Source: Paenibacillus pectinilyticus
Lineage (GTDB): Bacteria > Bacillota > Bacilli > Paenibacillales > NBRC-103111
DNA length: 64,000 bases
Reading direction: 5' to 3'
Assembly: GCF_001700435.1 (NCBI RefSeq)
Contig: NZ_LYPC01000014.1
Location: 868,001 to 932,000, forward strand
Shown in pieces: positions 33,554 through 42,438 of this stretch (positions within the stretch are counted from its first letter, which is position 1; every line of letters begins with the position of its first letter). Both the position numbers and the translations under genes were made by a program. A model generated the notes under the pieces. It did not search any database, had not been told where the DNA came from, and worked only from the letters and a program-made list of their open reading frames with translations.

Positions 33554-33900
33554 ACGAATTATTTCCTTTCCTATGGCATGTTAGGTTGCAGCTTATAATA
33601 CGCCAGTCTATATGGTTGTGGCTATTGATTGATGAAGTAGTAAGTATCTTCATCATACCATATTCGGTTGAAATATTCCTTGACTCAATATTTAGACGCT
33701 TATATAATTGTCATATTGACGAGAGGGAAGGAGGCTGAATCAACGTGTTATAGCTATTTAGTAAAAGTTTTATGGGAGAAGGTAAATTAAAACAATAAAT
33801 GGCGGCCGTGACGGAACGCCTACATGATAAATCACATGTATTTCAGCATAATTTTCTATCACATCGAAGACAAAACATACTATTTAGGAGCTGAGATTCA
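33554..33900. promoter_or_regulatory. Divergent ArsR/MFS control region with long exporter leader
   Basis: An inverted repeat TGATGAAG-N10-CTTCATCA (33630-33637/33648-33655) fits a dimeric ArsR operator. A near-consensus promoter, TTGACT (33680-33685), 17 bases, TATAAT (33703-33708), fires towards the exporter and predicts a leader of about 185 bases. Within the leader are AAGGAGG (about 33728-33734) followed by GTG-TTA-TAG, and an ATG frame of 31 codons (33799-33894) ending just past the exporter's ribosome site. Confidence 0.6.
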
Positions 33901-35070
33901 GTGGTTAAATCTAAAGCTTTTATCATTTTCATCCTTGCTTTCGGTATCTTTGGTATTATCAACACCGAGATGGGTGTCATTGGTATTTTACCCCAAATTG
34001 CCGAGCACTTTAACATAAGCGTATCTACGGCTGGTTTGCTAGTTAGTCTTTTTGCACTTGCTGTTGCCATTGCAGGTCCGATCCTACCCTTACTTTTCTC
34101 CGGCATGAATCGTAAAGGTGTTATGCTTATGGTCATCGGGCTTTTTATTATCGGTAATATCGTTTCGATTTGGGCACCTACGTTTGGAATAGCACTCGCT
34201 GCTCGGATTATACCTGCGTTCCTGCATCCCGTTTATTTCTCGGTTGCCTTCACAGCAGCGGCGGCTTCCGTAAGCCAAGATCAAATTCCGAAAGCTGTCG
34301 GTCGGGTATTCATGGGGGTTACTGCTGGTATGGTCATAGGGATTCCTATTACATCGTTCATCGCCAATGTGACTAACCTTGAAATTGCCATGATGTTCTT
34401 TGCCATTGTCAATGCGATCACTTTCTTAGCGATTCTGTTTTTTATTCCATCTATGCCAGTACAACAAAAGCTTTCCTATGGCACGCAATTGAGTGTGTTG
34501 AAGAAGCCTGCGCTTTGGCTAGCTATTTTTTCATCTATTTTTATTCTCTCCGGTATGTATGCCGTTTATAGCTTTTTTGCTGAGTACTTGGAGTCCGTTT
34601 CGGGCATGTCAGGCGGTATGATTAGTCTTATGTTGGTTGTATTCGGGTTGACAGGGGTTATTGGTAATTTGCTCGCTGGTAAATTGCTTATGAATCATGC
34701 GCTCAAAACAGTCGTCATCTATCCAGTCATTTTCGGAGCCATTTATCTGCTTGTGTACCTCATGGGTACCTTCACCGTTCCAATGATTATTTTGATCGCT
34801 TTATGGGGGGTATTGTTCACCTTCGGTCTGAATATTACGCAATACATGATCACTTCGTCAGCGCCAGAAGCGCCTGATTTCTCCAACGGTTTGTTTGTTG
34901 CTTTTGCAAACTTAGGTGTAACGATTGGTACAATGGTTGGTGGTGCCTTTATTTCTGGATGGGGAACTCACCATGTGATGTGGTCCGGTTTATTGTTCCT
35001 GGCACTTGGCTTGATCTTTGTTGTGATGTTTGTACCCCTTGCACGCAAGAAACAAGCTGTTGCTTACTAA
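33901..35070 (+). CDS. MFS transporter, DHA1-type (AraJ/YdhP-like) exporter
   Basis: A 389-residue protein with twelve membrane helices. The opening FGIINTEMGVIGILPQIAEH is typical of the sugar-efflux/drug:H+ antiporter group (AraJ, YdhP). The second half begins after the hydrophilic loop around PVQQKLSYGTQLSVLKKP. It starts with GTG after TTAGGAG. The substrate is unknown. Control by the divergent ArsR protein is likely, and the long leader may add translational control. Confidence 0.9.
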   Translation: MVKSKAFIIFILAFGIFGIINTEMGVIGILPQIAEHFNISVSTAGLLVSLFALAVAIAGPILPLLFSGMNRKGVMLMVIGLFIIGNIVSIWAPTFGIALAARIIPAFLHPVYFSVAFTAAAASVSQDQIPKAVGRVFMGVTAGMVIGIPITSFIANVTNLEIAMMFFAIVNAITFLAILFFIPSMPVQQKLSYGTQLSVLKKPALWLAIFSSIFILSGMYAVYSFFAEYLESVSGMSGGMISLMLVVFGLTGVIGNLLAGKLLMNHALKTVVIYPVIFGAIYLLVYLMGTFTVPMIILIALWGVLFTFGLNITQYMITSSAPEAPDFSNGLFVAFANLGVTIGTMVGGAFISGWGTHHVMWSGLLFLALGLIFVVMFVPLARKKQAVAY

Positions 35071-35119
35071 AACAAGTCACTTTGATTGAAAAATAAAGTA
35101 CTTGTTATTGTGAACTTTG

Positions 35120-35171
35120 ACCCTGAAGGTGGACACTTTGGAAAAGTGCTTATCTTCAGGGTATTTGTTTC
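35120..35171 (+). terminator. Terminator after the MFS gene
   Basis: CCCTGAAG (35121-35128) pairs with CTTCAGGG (35154-35161), with an inner CACTTT/AAAGTG stem, followed by TATTTGTTT. Confidence 0.7.
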
Positions 35172-35257
35172 TCCTATAGCACAATTGATGTTTGTTTTCG
35201 GACGGATGGGTATTCTAACAAAATAGCATATATAATGACATAGGAAGGTATTGGTTT

Positions 35258-37300
35258 ATGGAACTATTTATTGCCGTTTTTATTATGATTTCGCTGATCG
35301 GCGCGTCTAATGTCATCGGCCGATTTCTGCCGTTCATTCCAGTTCCTCTGATACAGATTGGATTGGGCATCATCGTTGCACTCATGCCGTCGGGAATTCA
35401 CGTTGAACTGGAACCTGAACTCTTTTTCGTGCTATTTATCGCCCCATTGTTGTATCACGATGGCAAACATATATCCCGCAACGAGTTGTGGAAGCTGCGT
35501 GCTCCGATTATTGCATTGGCCGTAGGGCTTGTATTTGTTACTGTCTTCGCAGTTGGTTATGCAATTAACTGGATGATTCCGTCTATTCCTTTACCTGCGG
35601 CTTTCGGACTTGCTGCTATTTTGTCTCCAACAGACGCCGTGGCGGTAGGGGCATTAGCAGGAAGAATTCATATGCCCAAAACCCTGATGAGGCTGCTCGA
35701 GGGTGAAGCCCTCATGAACGATGCATCGGGACTCGTCGCGTTCAAATTTGCCATTGCAGCTGCCGTGACTGGCGTATTCTCGCTGCCCAAAGCAACGGGC
35801 AGCTTCCTCCTGATTTCAATTGGCGGATTATTGACCGGAGCGATCATTGCTGTCCTGATCATTTGGTTGCGGGTTGTTCTACGTCGTGCGGGGATTCAAG
35901 ACGTAACGATGCATATGCTGATTCAAATTTTGACGCCGTTCCTACTGTACATGATCGCGGAAGAGCTGGGCATGTCCGGTATTTTGGCTGCGGTGGCTGG
36001 GGGCATCATGCATGCCATCGAACGAGACCGTGAAAGAACGTCGATGATGAAATTAAATGTGGTGTCAAACAACACGTGGTCCGTCATTTTGTTTATTTTG
36101 AATGGGCTTGTTTTTGTTATTTTGGGCTTGCAAATCCCGCATGTGTCGAATATCATTTTTGCGGACCCGGCTTTCAATAATTTCAAGATGATCGGCTATG
36201 GCGCCATTATTTTCGTGATGCTGATCGTGCTCCGCTTCATTTGGTCGTTTGCTTTTTCGAATGGAAGCCGACTATTTGGTTATAACGAAGAGCAAACCAC
36301 GCCGGGATTTAAAATGCTTGTGCTAACTTCGATTTCCGGTGTGCGCGGCTCCGTTACGCTTGCTGGGGCATTTTCTATTCCGCTCGTATTGGCAGACGGA
36401 AGTCCATTCCCCGAGAGGAACTTGATTATATTTCTGGCTGCAGCAGTTATCTTGTTCTCCCTTATCACAGCAAGTGTGCTGTTGCCTCTTTTTTCGAAGA
36501 AGAAGGAGGTACCCGATATGGTAGAGCAAGAGAATTCGGATCAGCGAACCCAGATTCAAATTATGACGGCAGCGATCCAGGCGGTTCATCAGGAAAGTAG
36601 TGAGGAGAACGAGGAGGCCGCTTCAGCTGTTATTGCTGACTATCAGCAGTGGATTCAAGAAATCAGGATGAATGGGATCAGACGAAGGAACGAATCTCAT
36701 TCACAGGAGAAAGAAATCGAGCTGCGTCTCTTGGCACTATCGGAGGAACGCGAATCCATGAATACCATGTTGGAGAGCGGTCAAATTAGTCCTGAGCATG
36801 CTCACCAATTTTTCCATATGCTCGATCAGGTCGAACTTATTTTGGCAAAACGCTTTCATTATTGGAGAATGATGTTAAAGATAGTCTTCGACCGTTTTCT
36901 AGCTTTGTTTAAGCAAAAGAAAGTCGGATTCGCCATGGTGTCAACAGATGACTTAGAAATACTTCGAAACTTTAAGGTTCGTACGTGCGAGGCCGCGATC
37001 AACGAACTGGAGAAGGTCCGGTGCAATGAAAACGAGCATGAGACCACGAACGTTATTTCACACTATCATCATTTACTCGACAGGCTGATCCGGTATTCGA
37101 AAACAAGCAGCAGGCAGCATAAATACTTCTATGAGCAGAAAAAGGAGCTTCATTGGGTAGCTGTGCAGGCCGAGCGGAATGTGCTGCAGGCACTTTATGA
37201 GAAAAGTGAGATCTCCCGTGAGACGGTAGGCAGAATACGCGGGATCATTCGGGAACGAGAAGCATCCATGTTCGAACAAGACGAATTGGTTGAGCGTTAA
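35258..37300 (+). CDS. CPA1-family Na+/H+ antiporter (NhaP/NHE type)
   Basis: A 680-residue membrane antiporter. The N-terminal 410 residues form 12-13 membrane helices with the ion-binding segment LSPTDAVAVGAL and the following LEGEALMNDASGLVAFKFA. The Asp residues there are the expected proton/cation carriers. A hydrophilic C-terminal part of about 260 residues is rich in Glu, Arg and His and likely regulates activity in the cytoplasm. It exchanges internal Na+ (or K+) for protons. GGAAGG precedes the ATG. Confidence 0.92.
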   Translation: MELFIAVFIMISLIGASNVIGRFLPFIPVPLIQIGLGIIVALMPSGIHVELEPELFFVLFIAPLLYHDGKHISRNELWKLRAPIIALAVGLVFVTVFAVGYAINWMIPSIPLPAAFGLAAILSPTDAVAVGALAGRIHMPKTLMRLLEGEALMNDASGLVAFKFAIAAAVTGVFSLPKATGSFLLISIGGLLTGAIIAVLIIWLRVVLRRAGIQDVTMHMLIQILTPFLLYMIAEELGMSGILAAVAGGIMHAIERDRERTSMMKLNVVSNNTWSVILFILNGLVFVILGLQIPHVSNIIFADPAFNNFKMIGYGAIIFVMLIVLRFIWSFAFSNGSRLFGYNEEQTTPGFKMLVLTSISGVRGSVTLAGAFSIPLVLADGSPFPERNLIIFLAAAVILFSLITASVLLPLFSKKKEVPDMVEQENSDQRTQIQIMTAAIQAVHQESSEENEEAASAVIADYQQWIQEIRMNGIRRRNESHSQEKEIELRLLALSEERESMNTMLESGQISPEHAHQFFHMLDQVELILAKRFHYWRMMLKIVFDRFLALFKQKKVGFAMVSTDDLEILRNFKVRTCEAAINELEKVRCNENEHETTNVISHYHHLLDRLIRYSKTSSRQHKYFYEQKKELHWVAVQAERNVLQALYEKSEISRETVGRIRGIIREREASMFEQDELVER

Positions 37301-37347
37301 GGCCGAGCCGCGAACTTTTATAAAAAACGAATTAGGATGATGATTTC

Positions 37348-38031
37348 ATGCGCATTTTACTTGTAGAAGATGATAAAACAATTGCATCTGGACTCGAGTA
37401 TTCCCTCCAGCAAGACCAGTTTTCCACAGTTATCTGCTATAATGTCGAATCTGCAAAGAACGTATTAGTGAAGCAATTAGATCAGTTTGCGTTATGTTTG
37501 GTTGACCTATCACTGCCGGATGGAAGCGGCTATGAGATATGTAAGATAGTGAAAGAACAAAGTGACATTCCCGTTATTTTCTTGACTGCCATTGATGATG
37601 AAGTCAATGTCGTGATGGGGCTTGATATGGGGGCAGATGACTATATTACGAAGCCTTTTCGTGTTCGTGAGCTGCTCTCCCGAATCAAGTCGGTGTTACG
37701 AAGATATCAGAAGCAGCCGTTAGCCAAAACCATCATCGACATAGATCCAGTTCGTATCCATACGCAGGAGGGCAAAGTATACAAGCATGGCACTGAAATT
37801 TCAGTGACTGCTTTAGAGTACAGGCTGTTATTAATCTTTGCTAATCATGTCGGACAGATCCTTTCTAGAAACCAGTTGTTAGAACAAATATGGGATGTTG
37901 CAGGGGATTTCGTGAATGACAATACGCTAACCGTTTACATCAAAAGATTGCGAGAAAAACTGGAGGATGATCCGAAAGAGCCTACGTTCATTAAAACTGT
38001 CCGCGGGCTGGGCTATAAGGTTGGTGAATAG
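37348..38031 (+). CDS. OmpR-family response regulator (BceR-like)
   Basis: A receiver domain (residues 1-115) with phospho-acceptor Asp53 in CLVDLSLPDG and Lys in ITKPF, followed by a winged-helix DNA-binding domain (DFVNDNTLTVYIKRLREKL); 227 residues in all. The histidine kinase gene starts 2 bases after its stop. Together with the ABC genes at 39132-42382 it resembles peptide-antibiotic sensing modules. Its probable target is the phased GTCACT repeats upstream of the ABC genes. Confidence 0.93.
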   Translation: MRILLVEDDKTIASGLEYSLQQDQFSTVICYNVESAKNVLVKQLDQFALCLVDLSLPDGSGYEICKIVKEQSDIPVIFLTAIDDEVNVVMGLDMGADDYITKPFRVRELLSRIKSVLRRYQKQPLAKTIIDIDPVRIHTQEGKVYKHGTEISVTALEYRLLLIFANHVGQILSRNQLLEQIWDVAGDFVNDNTLTVYIKRLREKLEDDPKEPTFIKTVRGLGYKVGE

Positions 38032-38033
38032 AC

Positions 38034-39035
38034 ATGCTGCGTAATCGCGAGATCCGCTTCGTTTTACTAGTGATGTGTACAATCAGTCTTCTCCTGCTTT
38101 TATCTGCGGCTTTTTTTTCAATTTCTTCCGTGATACTCGTACTTCTAACTTCCGTTTTACTCATTGGATGCAGCCTTATCTTCACAAGAATGAGATATCT
38201 AGAGATAGAGAAGTTGTCTAGCTACATGCGGCAAATTAGCAGTGGGGACTATTCCCTTGATGTCCGCGACAACCGTGAGGGTGAATTTAGTATTTTGAAA
38301 AATACGATCTATAAAGTAACCGTCATGTTATCGGAGCAGCGTACACTTTTGCAAAAAGACAAGACTCACCTCACAGATGCGATTTCGGATATCTCCCATC
38401 AGCTCAAAACCCCCCTAACCTCCATGATGGTCATGGCCGATTTATTAGATGACACACACCTGCCTGAAACGAAAAGAGCGGAATTCACGCGTAATATTCG
38501 GATTCAACTCGAACGGTTGGAATGGCTGGTTACGTCCTTATTAAAGCTTTCCAAAATTGACGCGGGTACCGTGCATTTTAAGAATGATCATGTGATAGTG
38601 GTCAAGCTTATTCAAAAAGCCTTGCAGCCTGTTCTCATTCCGATTGATATTAAAGAACAAACCGTTACGATAACGGGTGATGATAATGTCGCTTTTGTTG
38701 GAGATCTAAATTGGGCGGCGGAAGCTGTCATCAATATTTTGAAAAATGCTGTGGAACATACGGATTCAGGTGGATCAATCGCGATTGCTTTTTCAGAAAA
38801 CCCGCTATATACAGAGATTGTGATTCGCGATACGGGGAAAGGCATTCCCAGAGATGAGATTCCTTTTATTTTCAAACGTTTTTATAAAGGGAAGTATGCA
38901 GGCGAAAGCAGTATCGGTATTGGCCTTTCAATGGCTCACAGCATTATTACGAAGCAAAATGGAACGATTGATGTGCAAAGTGAAATCCATAAGGGCACCC
39001 AATTTCGAATACGGATATACAAGCAAATTGTCTAA
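38034..39035 (+). CDS. Sensor histidine kinase (BceS-like, intramembrane-sensing type)
   Basis: A kinase of 333 residues. Two membrane helices lie within the first 55 residues with almost no extracellular loop, as in intramembrane-sensing kinases that need a partner transporter to detect the signal. The phospho-acceptor is His122 in DISHQLKTPL. The ATPase boxes NILKNAVEHT, DTGKGIP and GIGLSMAHSI are present. It should phosphorylate the upstream response regulator. Confidence 0.92.
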   Translation: MLRNREIRFVLLVMCTISLLLLLSAAFFSISSVILVLLTSVLLIGCSLIFTRMRYLEIEKLSSYMRQISSGDYSLDVRDNREGEFSILKNTIYKVTVMLSEQRTLLQKDKTHLTDAISDISHQLKTPLTSMMVMADLLDDTHLPETKRAEFTRNIRIQLERLEWLVTSLLKLSKIDAGTVHFKNDHVIVVKLIQKALQPVLIPIDIKEQTVTITGDDNVAFVGDLNWAAEAVINILKNAVEHTDSGGSIAIAFSENPLYTEIVIRDTGKGIPRDEIPFIFKRFYKGKYAGESSIGIGLSMAHSIITKQNGTIDVQSEIHKGTQFRIRIYKQIV

Positions 39036-39045
39036 CACAGTTAAG

Positions 39046-39099
39046 GTGACGGAACTGTCACTTTAGAGTCACTGGAAAGTCACTTTGGGCGGATATACT
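39046..39099 (+). promoter_or_regulatory. Response-regulator-dependent promoter with 11-bp-phased GTCACT repeats
   Basis: GTCACT occurs at 39057, 39068 and 39079, exactly 11 bp apart, with the related GTGACG at 39046. A -10 box TATACT (39094-39099) follows, and no -35 consensus is visible; the last repeat lies next to that position. This is the layout expected for an activator-dependent promoter bound in tandem by an OmpR-type regulator. It would drive the ABC genes. Confidence 0.7.
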
Positions 39100-39131
39100 A
39101 AATCCATCGGCAAACGAATGGAGGGTTCACA

Positions 39132-39815
39132 ATGAACATACTACAAATCGAACATCTGTCCAAAGTGTATGGAAAAGGTGACACGGCGGTTAAAGCACTT
39201 GATGACGTTTCATTCTCGGTGGATAAAGGAGAATTCGTCGCGATCATAGGTCCATCGGGTTCGGGGAAATCAACCCTATTGCATATGTTGGGTGGCGTGG
39301 ATAGACCAACTAGCGGCAAAGTGTTTGTAGATAATACGGACATGTATAGTCTGAATGAAACACAATTAGCCATCTTTCGGCGAAGACAAATTGGCTTGAT
39401 TTATCAGTTTTATAACCTGCTTCCGATTCTAACTGTAGAGGAAAATATGAAACTGCCGCTTTTGCTTGATGAGCATAAGGTGGACCAGAAGCAATTTGAT
39501 GAGATTGTGAGAACACTAAATTTGGGGAATCGGTTAAATCATCTGCCCAATCAGCTTTCCGGCGGCCAACAGCAGCGGGTCTCGATCGGCAGAGCCTTAA
39601 TGAATCAGCCATCTATCATTTTGGCGGACGAGCCAACTGGCAATTTGGACAGCAAAAATGGCAATGAAATCATTGATCTGTTGAAAATGTTTAATAAAAC
39701 CTATCATCAGACGTTGATTATGATAACCCATGATGAACGAATTGCGCTGCAGGCTGACAGGATTATCGCCATTGAAGACGGAAGAATCTCCAAAGATGAG
39801 GTTATTCGCGTATGA
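39132..39815 (+). CDS. ABC transporter ATP-binding protein (MacB/LolD type)
   Basis: A 227-residue ATPase with Walker A GPSGSGKST, signature LSGGQQQR and Walker B IILADEPTGNLDS. The Q-loop is QFYNLLP. It is the size and type that pairs with FtsX-like permeases. GGAGGG precedes the ATG. The stop overlaps the permease start by 4 bases. It energises export or removal of a compound, probably an antimicrobial peptide, judging from the neighbouring two-component system. Confidence 0.94.
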   Translation: MNILQIEHLSKVYGKGDTAVKALDDVSFSVDKGEFVAIIGPSGSGKSTLLHMLGGVDRPTSGKVFVDNTDMYSLNETQLAIFRRRQIGLIYQFYNLLPILTVEENMKLPLLLDEHKVDQKQFDEIVRTLNLGNRLNHLPNQLSGGQQQRVSIGRALMNQPSIILADEPTGNLDSKNGNEIIDLLKMFNKTYHQTLIMITHDERIALQADRIIAIEDGRISKDEVIRV

Positions 39816-42382
39816 ACATCATCAATAAACTAACGCTGCGGCACTTATTGCAAAATAAAAAACAAACACTCGTTACCCTAATTGGCGTTATTATTTCAGT
39901 GGCGATGGTGATGGCAGTTACAACGCTGGGTTCTTCCTTTTTGGGATTAATGCAAAAGCAAACGATTGTAGACTATGGAAAGTGGCATGTCATGTATAAA
40001 GACGTGAACACAAATCAGCTTGAAGCGATCAAGCATGACGCGGCAACCAACGAATTGATCATTTCTAAGGATCACGGTTTTGCTCTACTTCAAGGAAGTC
40101 AAAATATAAACAAACCTTATTTGTTCATTAAAGCTTATAATGCACAAGGTTTTAAGAACTTTCCGATTGCATTGAGCCAAGGGCGCCTGCCTCAACGAGC
40201 AGATGAGGTCGTCCTGTCGGACGCCATCGCGACGAACGCCAAAGTAACTTACAAGATTGGCGATCGTTTAACCCTTAACGTTGGTCAACGTTCGAATACG
40301 GCTGATCCTAGTGATAAAGATCTTGTTCAGAATGATCAATTACGGATGAACAACGGTAGTAGTACGGAGACTTTGACTCAAACCACAACCGAGTCGTATA
40401 CCGTAGTCGGTTTTATTAAACGCCCTGTAGGGGAACAGACATGGGCGCCAGGGTATTCCGTTTTTACCTATGTAGATGAAAGTATGATGGACACAAACCC
40501 AACCGTTGATGCGAGTGTTGTCGTGAAGAAAGTGAATGATGCTGTATTTACCCATGCGAAAGACGTAGCCATGACAAACGACATCGGTTCGTTTAAAACG
40601 AATGATTCGTTATTACGCTACTTTGGTGTTATGGGCGGTGGGCTAGGCCAAACCTATAACTCGCTTTTAGTGATTGTCATGCTGGTTATTGTCATTGGCT
40701 CCATTTCCTTAATCTACAATGCTTTTGCTATTTCTGTCTCAGAACGGTCACGTTATTTAGGGATGCTATCCAGTGTGGGCGCAACGAGAAGGCAGAAGAG
40801 GAATTCGGTGTTCTTTGAGGGAGCGGTTATTGGTCTATGTAGTATTCCCATAGGCGTCATCTGCGGACTTGTAGGGATTGGCATCACGTTTTACTTCGTT
40901 AACACGAGCCTTGTTGGAGCACTAGGGTTCTCTGAAAAATTAACTGTGATTGTCACACCCCTATCGCTCTTTATCACTTGTGCGATCTCCATCATTACGA
41001 TTTTTATTTCAACGTATCTTCCTGCTCAAAAGGCTTCTAAAATTTCTGCAATTGACGCGATTCGGCAAACAACCGATATTAAACTTACGAGTAGAACGGT
41101 GAAGACATCCAAGCTTACTAAGCGATTATTCGGCATCGAAGCGGAGTTTGGATTGAAAAACTTAAAAAGAAACAAACGCAGGTATTATGCGACTGTTTGG
41201 TCACTTGTGATTAGTATCGTGCTGTACTTATCTGTGTCTTTCTTCACGTCTAATCTCCAGAGGTCGCTGGATCTTTCACAAAAAGGTTATAATTTTGATA
41301 TTGAGGTAGTTAAGTCGGGTGAAAATCTAACGATAGATGAACGATTGTTGCAATCCATTGTGTCGTTAGAAGGCGTCACTGACTACAGCCTGATCCAAAG
41401 GATGAATGATGGCTTCACTTGGGTTAACGGAGGAACCATCCCTACCCATGTGAAAAATTATTTGACTTATCAAAATGGTTTATATAAATACAATCTTTCC
41501 GTAAATGCTTTAAGTGAAGAGAAGTTGCGGGCCTATGCCAAACAAATCGGCGCAGACTACACGAAGCTAGCGGATCCTGATCACCCAAGCGCCATTATTA
41601 TTGATGCCACATTGTATAGTGATGAGAAGGACAAATTTATCGAAACCAACGGTATTGGGGCCAAAGCTGGTGAACAACTTGATCTCGTCTTCGCAGACGA
41701 AAATGAAAAAGAAACGATCAATAAGGTGGAGCTCGCCGCGGTGACGGATCAATTCCCAATGGGCATAGTTCGCGGCAGCTTTCAAGTCAATCTTGTCGTC
41801 TCGGAGCAGGTCTTTGATCAATTAGCGAAAAGAAACAAGGATGCCAGAGCGTATTCAGGGATTTACTTGAATAGTAAAGATCCGCTGAAAACACAGCAAG
41901 ACATTGAAGAAATGAAAGATAATCTTTCTGTCATGAATATATTTCAAGATAGAAAGCTCTCTGAACAAAAGATAACGTTAATCTCCGTATTTGTTTATGG
42001 CTTTGTCGCTTTAATTACGGCGGTTTCGATGGCGAATATCTTCAATACGATTTCGACGAGTATTGCACTTCGCAGACGAGAGTTTGCGATGTTGAGATCG
42101 GTGGGCATGACACCGAAAAGCTTGAATACAATGTTGAATTATGAAAGTATATTTTATGGTCTGAAGGCTCTAAGCTATGGGCTTCCGATTAGCGGGGTGA
42201 TTATGGTGTTGATCTATCGATCATTCATGCATAGTTTTTCGTACGGTTTCCGATTGCCATGGACGAGTATGCTCTATGTCATTGTTGCTGTATTCGTTAT
42301 GGTTAGTCTGTCTATGTTCTATGCTAGCGCAAAAGTTAAAAAAGCCAACATTATGGATGTGTTGAAACAAGAAAATATATAG
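39812..42382 (+). CDS. FtsX/MacB-type ABC transporter permease
   Basis: A permease of 856 residues with two FtsX-like domains. One membrane helix near residues 18-40 is followed by an extracellular domain (about 40-275) and three helices (about 280-400). The pattern then repeats: a helix near 465-485, an extracellular domain to about 715, and three helices to the end. The 1+3+1+3 topology is that of duplicated ABC3/FtsX permeases. It is unlike the ten-helix, single-domain BceB, although the regulators are Bce-like. ERSRYLGMLSSVGATRRQ and RRREFAMLRSVGMTPKS are the matching cytoplasmic loops. Confidence 0.9.
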   Translation: MNIINKLTLRHLLQNKKQTLVTLIGVIISVAMVMAVTTLGSSFLGLMQKQTIVDYGKWHVMYKDVNTNQLEAIKHDAATNELIISKDHGFALLQGSQNINKPYLFIKAYNAQGFKNFPIALSQGRLPQRADEVVLSDAIATNAKVTYKIGDRLTLNVGQRSNTADPSDKDLVQNDQLRMNNGSSTETLTQTTTESYTVVGFIKRPVGEQTWAPGYSVFTYVDESMMDTNPTVDASVVVKKVNDAVFTHAKDVAMTNDIGSFKTNDSLLRYFGVMGGGLGQTYNSLLVIVMLVIVIGSISLIYNAFAISVSERSRYLGMLSSVGATRRQKRNSVFFEGAVIGLCSIPIGVICGLVGIGITFYFVNTSLVGALGFSEKLTVIVTPLSLFITCAISIITIFISTYLPAQKASKISAIDAIRQTTDIKLTSRTVKTSKLTKRLFGIEAEFGLKNLKRNKRRYYATVWSLVISIVLYLSVSFFTSNLQRSLDLSQKGYNFDIEVVKSGENLTIDERLLQSIVSLEGVTDYSLIQRMNDGFTWVNGGTIPTHVKNYLTYQNGLYKYNLSVNALSEEKLRAYAKQIGADYTKLADPDHPSAIIIDATLYSDEKDKFIETNGIGAKAGEQLDLVFADENEKETINKVELAAVTDQFPMGIVRGSFQVNLVVSEQVFDQLAKRNKDARAYSGIYLNSKDPLKTQQDIEEMKDNLSVMNIFQDRKLSEQKITLISVFVYGFVALITAVSMANIFNTISTSIALRRREFAMLRSVGMTPKSLNTMLNYESIFYGLKALSYGLPISGVIMVLIYRSFMHSFSYGFRLPWTSMLYVIVAVFVMVSLSMFYASAKVKKANIMDVLKQENI

Positions 42383-42399
42383 TATGATTTCTTGTATAG

Positions 42400-42433
42400 A
42401 ATAAACGGAGCCTCTGCTGAGGCTCCGTTTATT
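42400..42433. terminator. Bidirectional terminator between permease and gerC genes
   Basis: A perfect 15-bp stem, AATAAACGGAGCCTC with GAGGCTCCGTTTATT, over a TGCT loop, placed between convergent genes. Confidence 0.85.
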
Positions 42434-42438
42434 AATGT

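Noticed and set aside
39812..42382. BceB-type bacitracin permease
   Set aside because: The protein has two large extracellular domains in a 1+3+1+3 topology and 856 residues; BceB has ten helices with a single extracellular domain.
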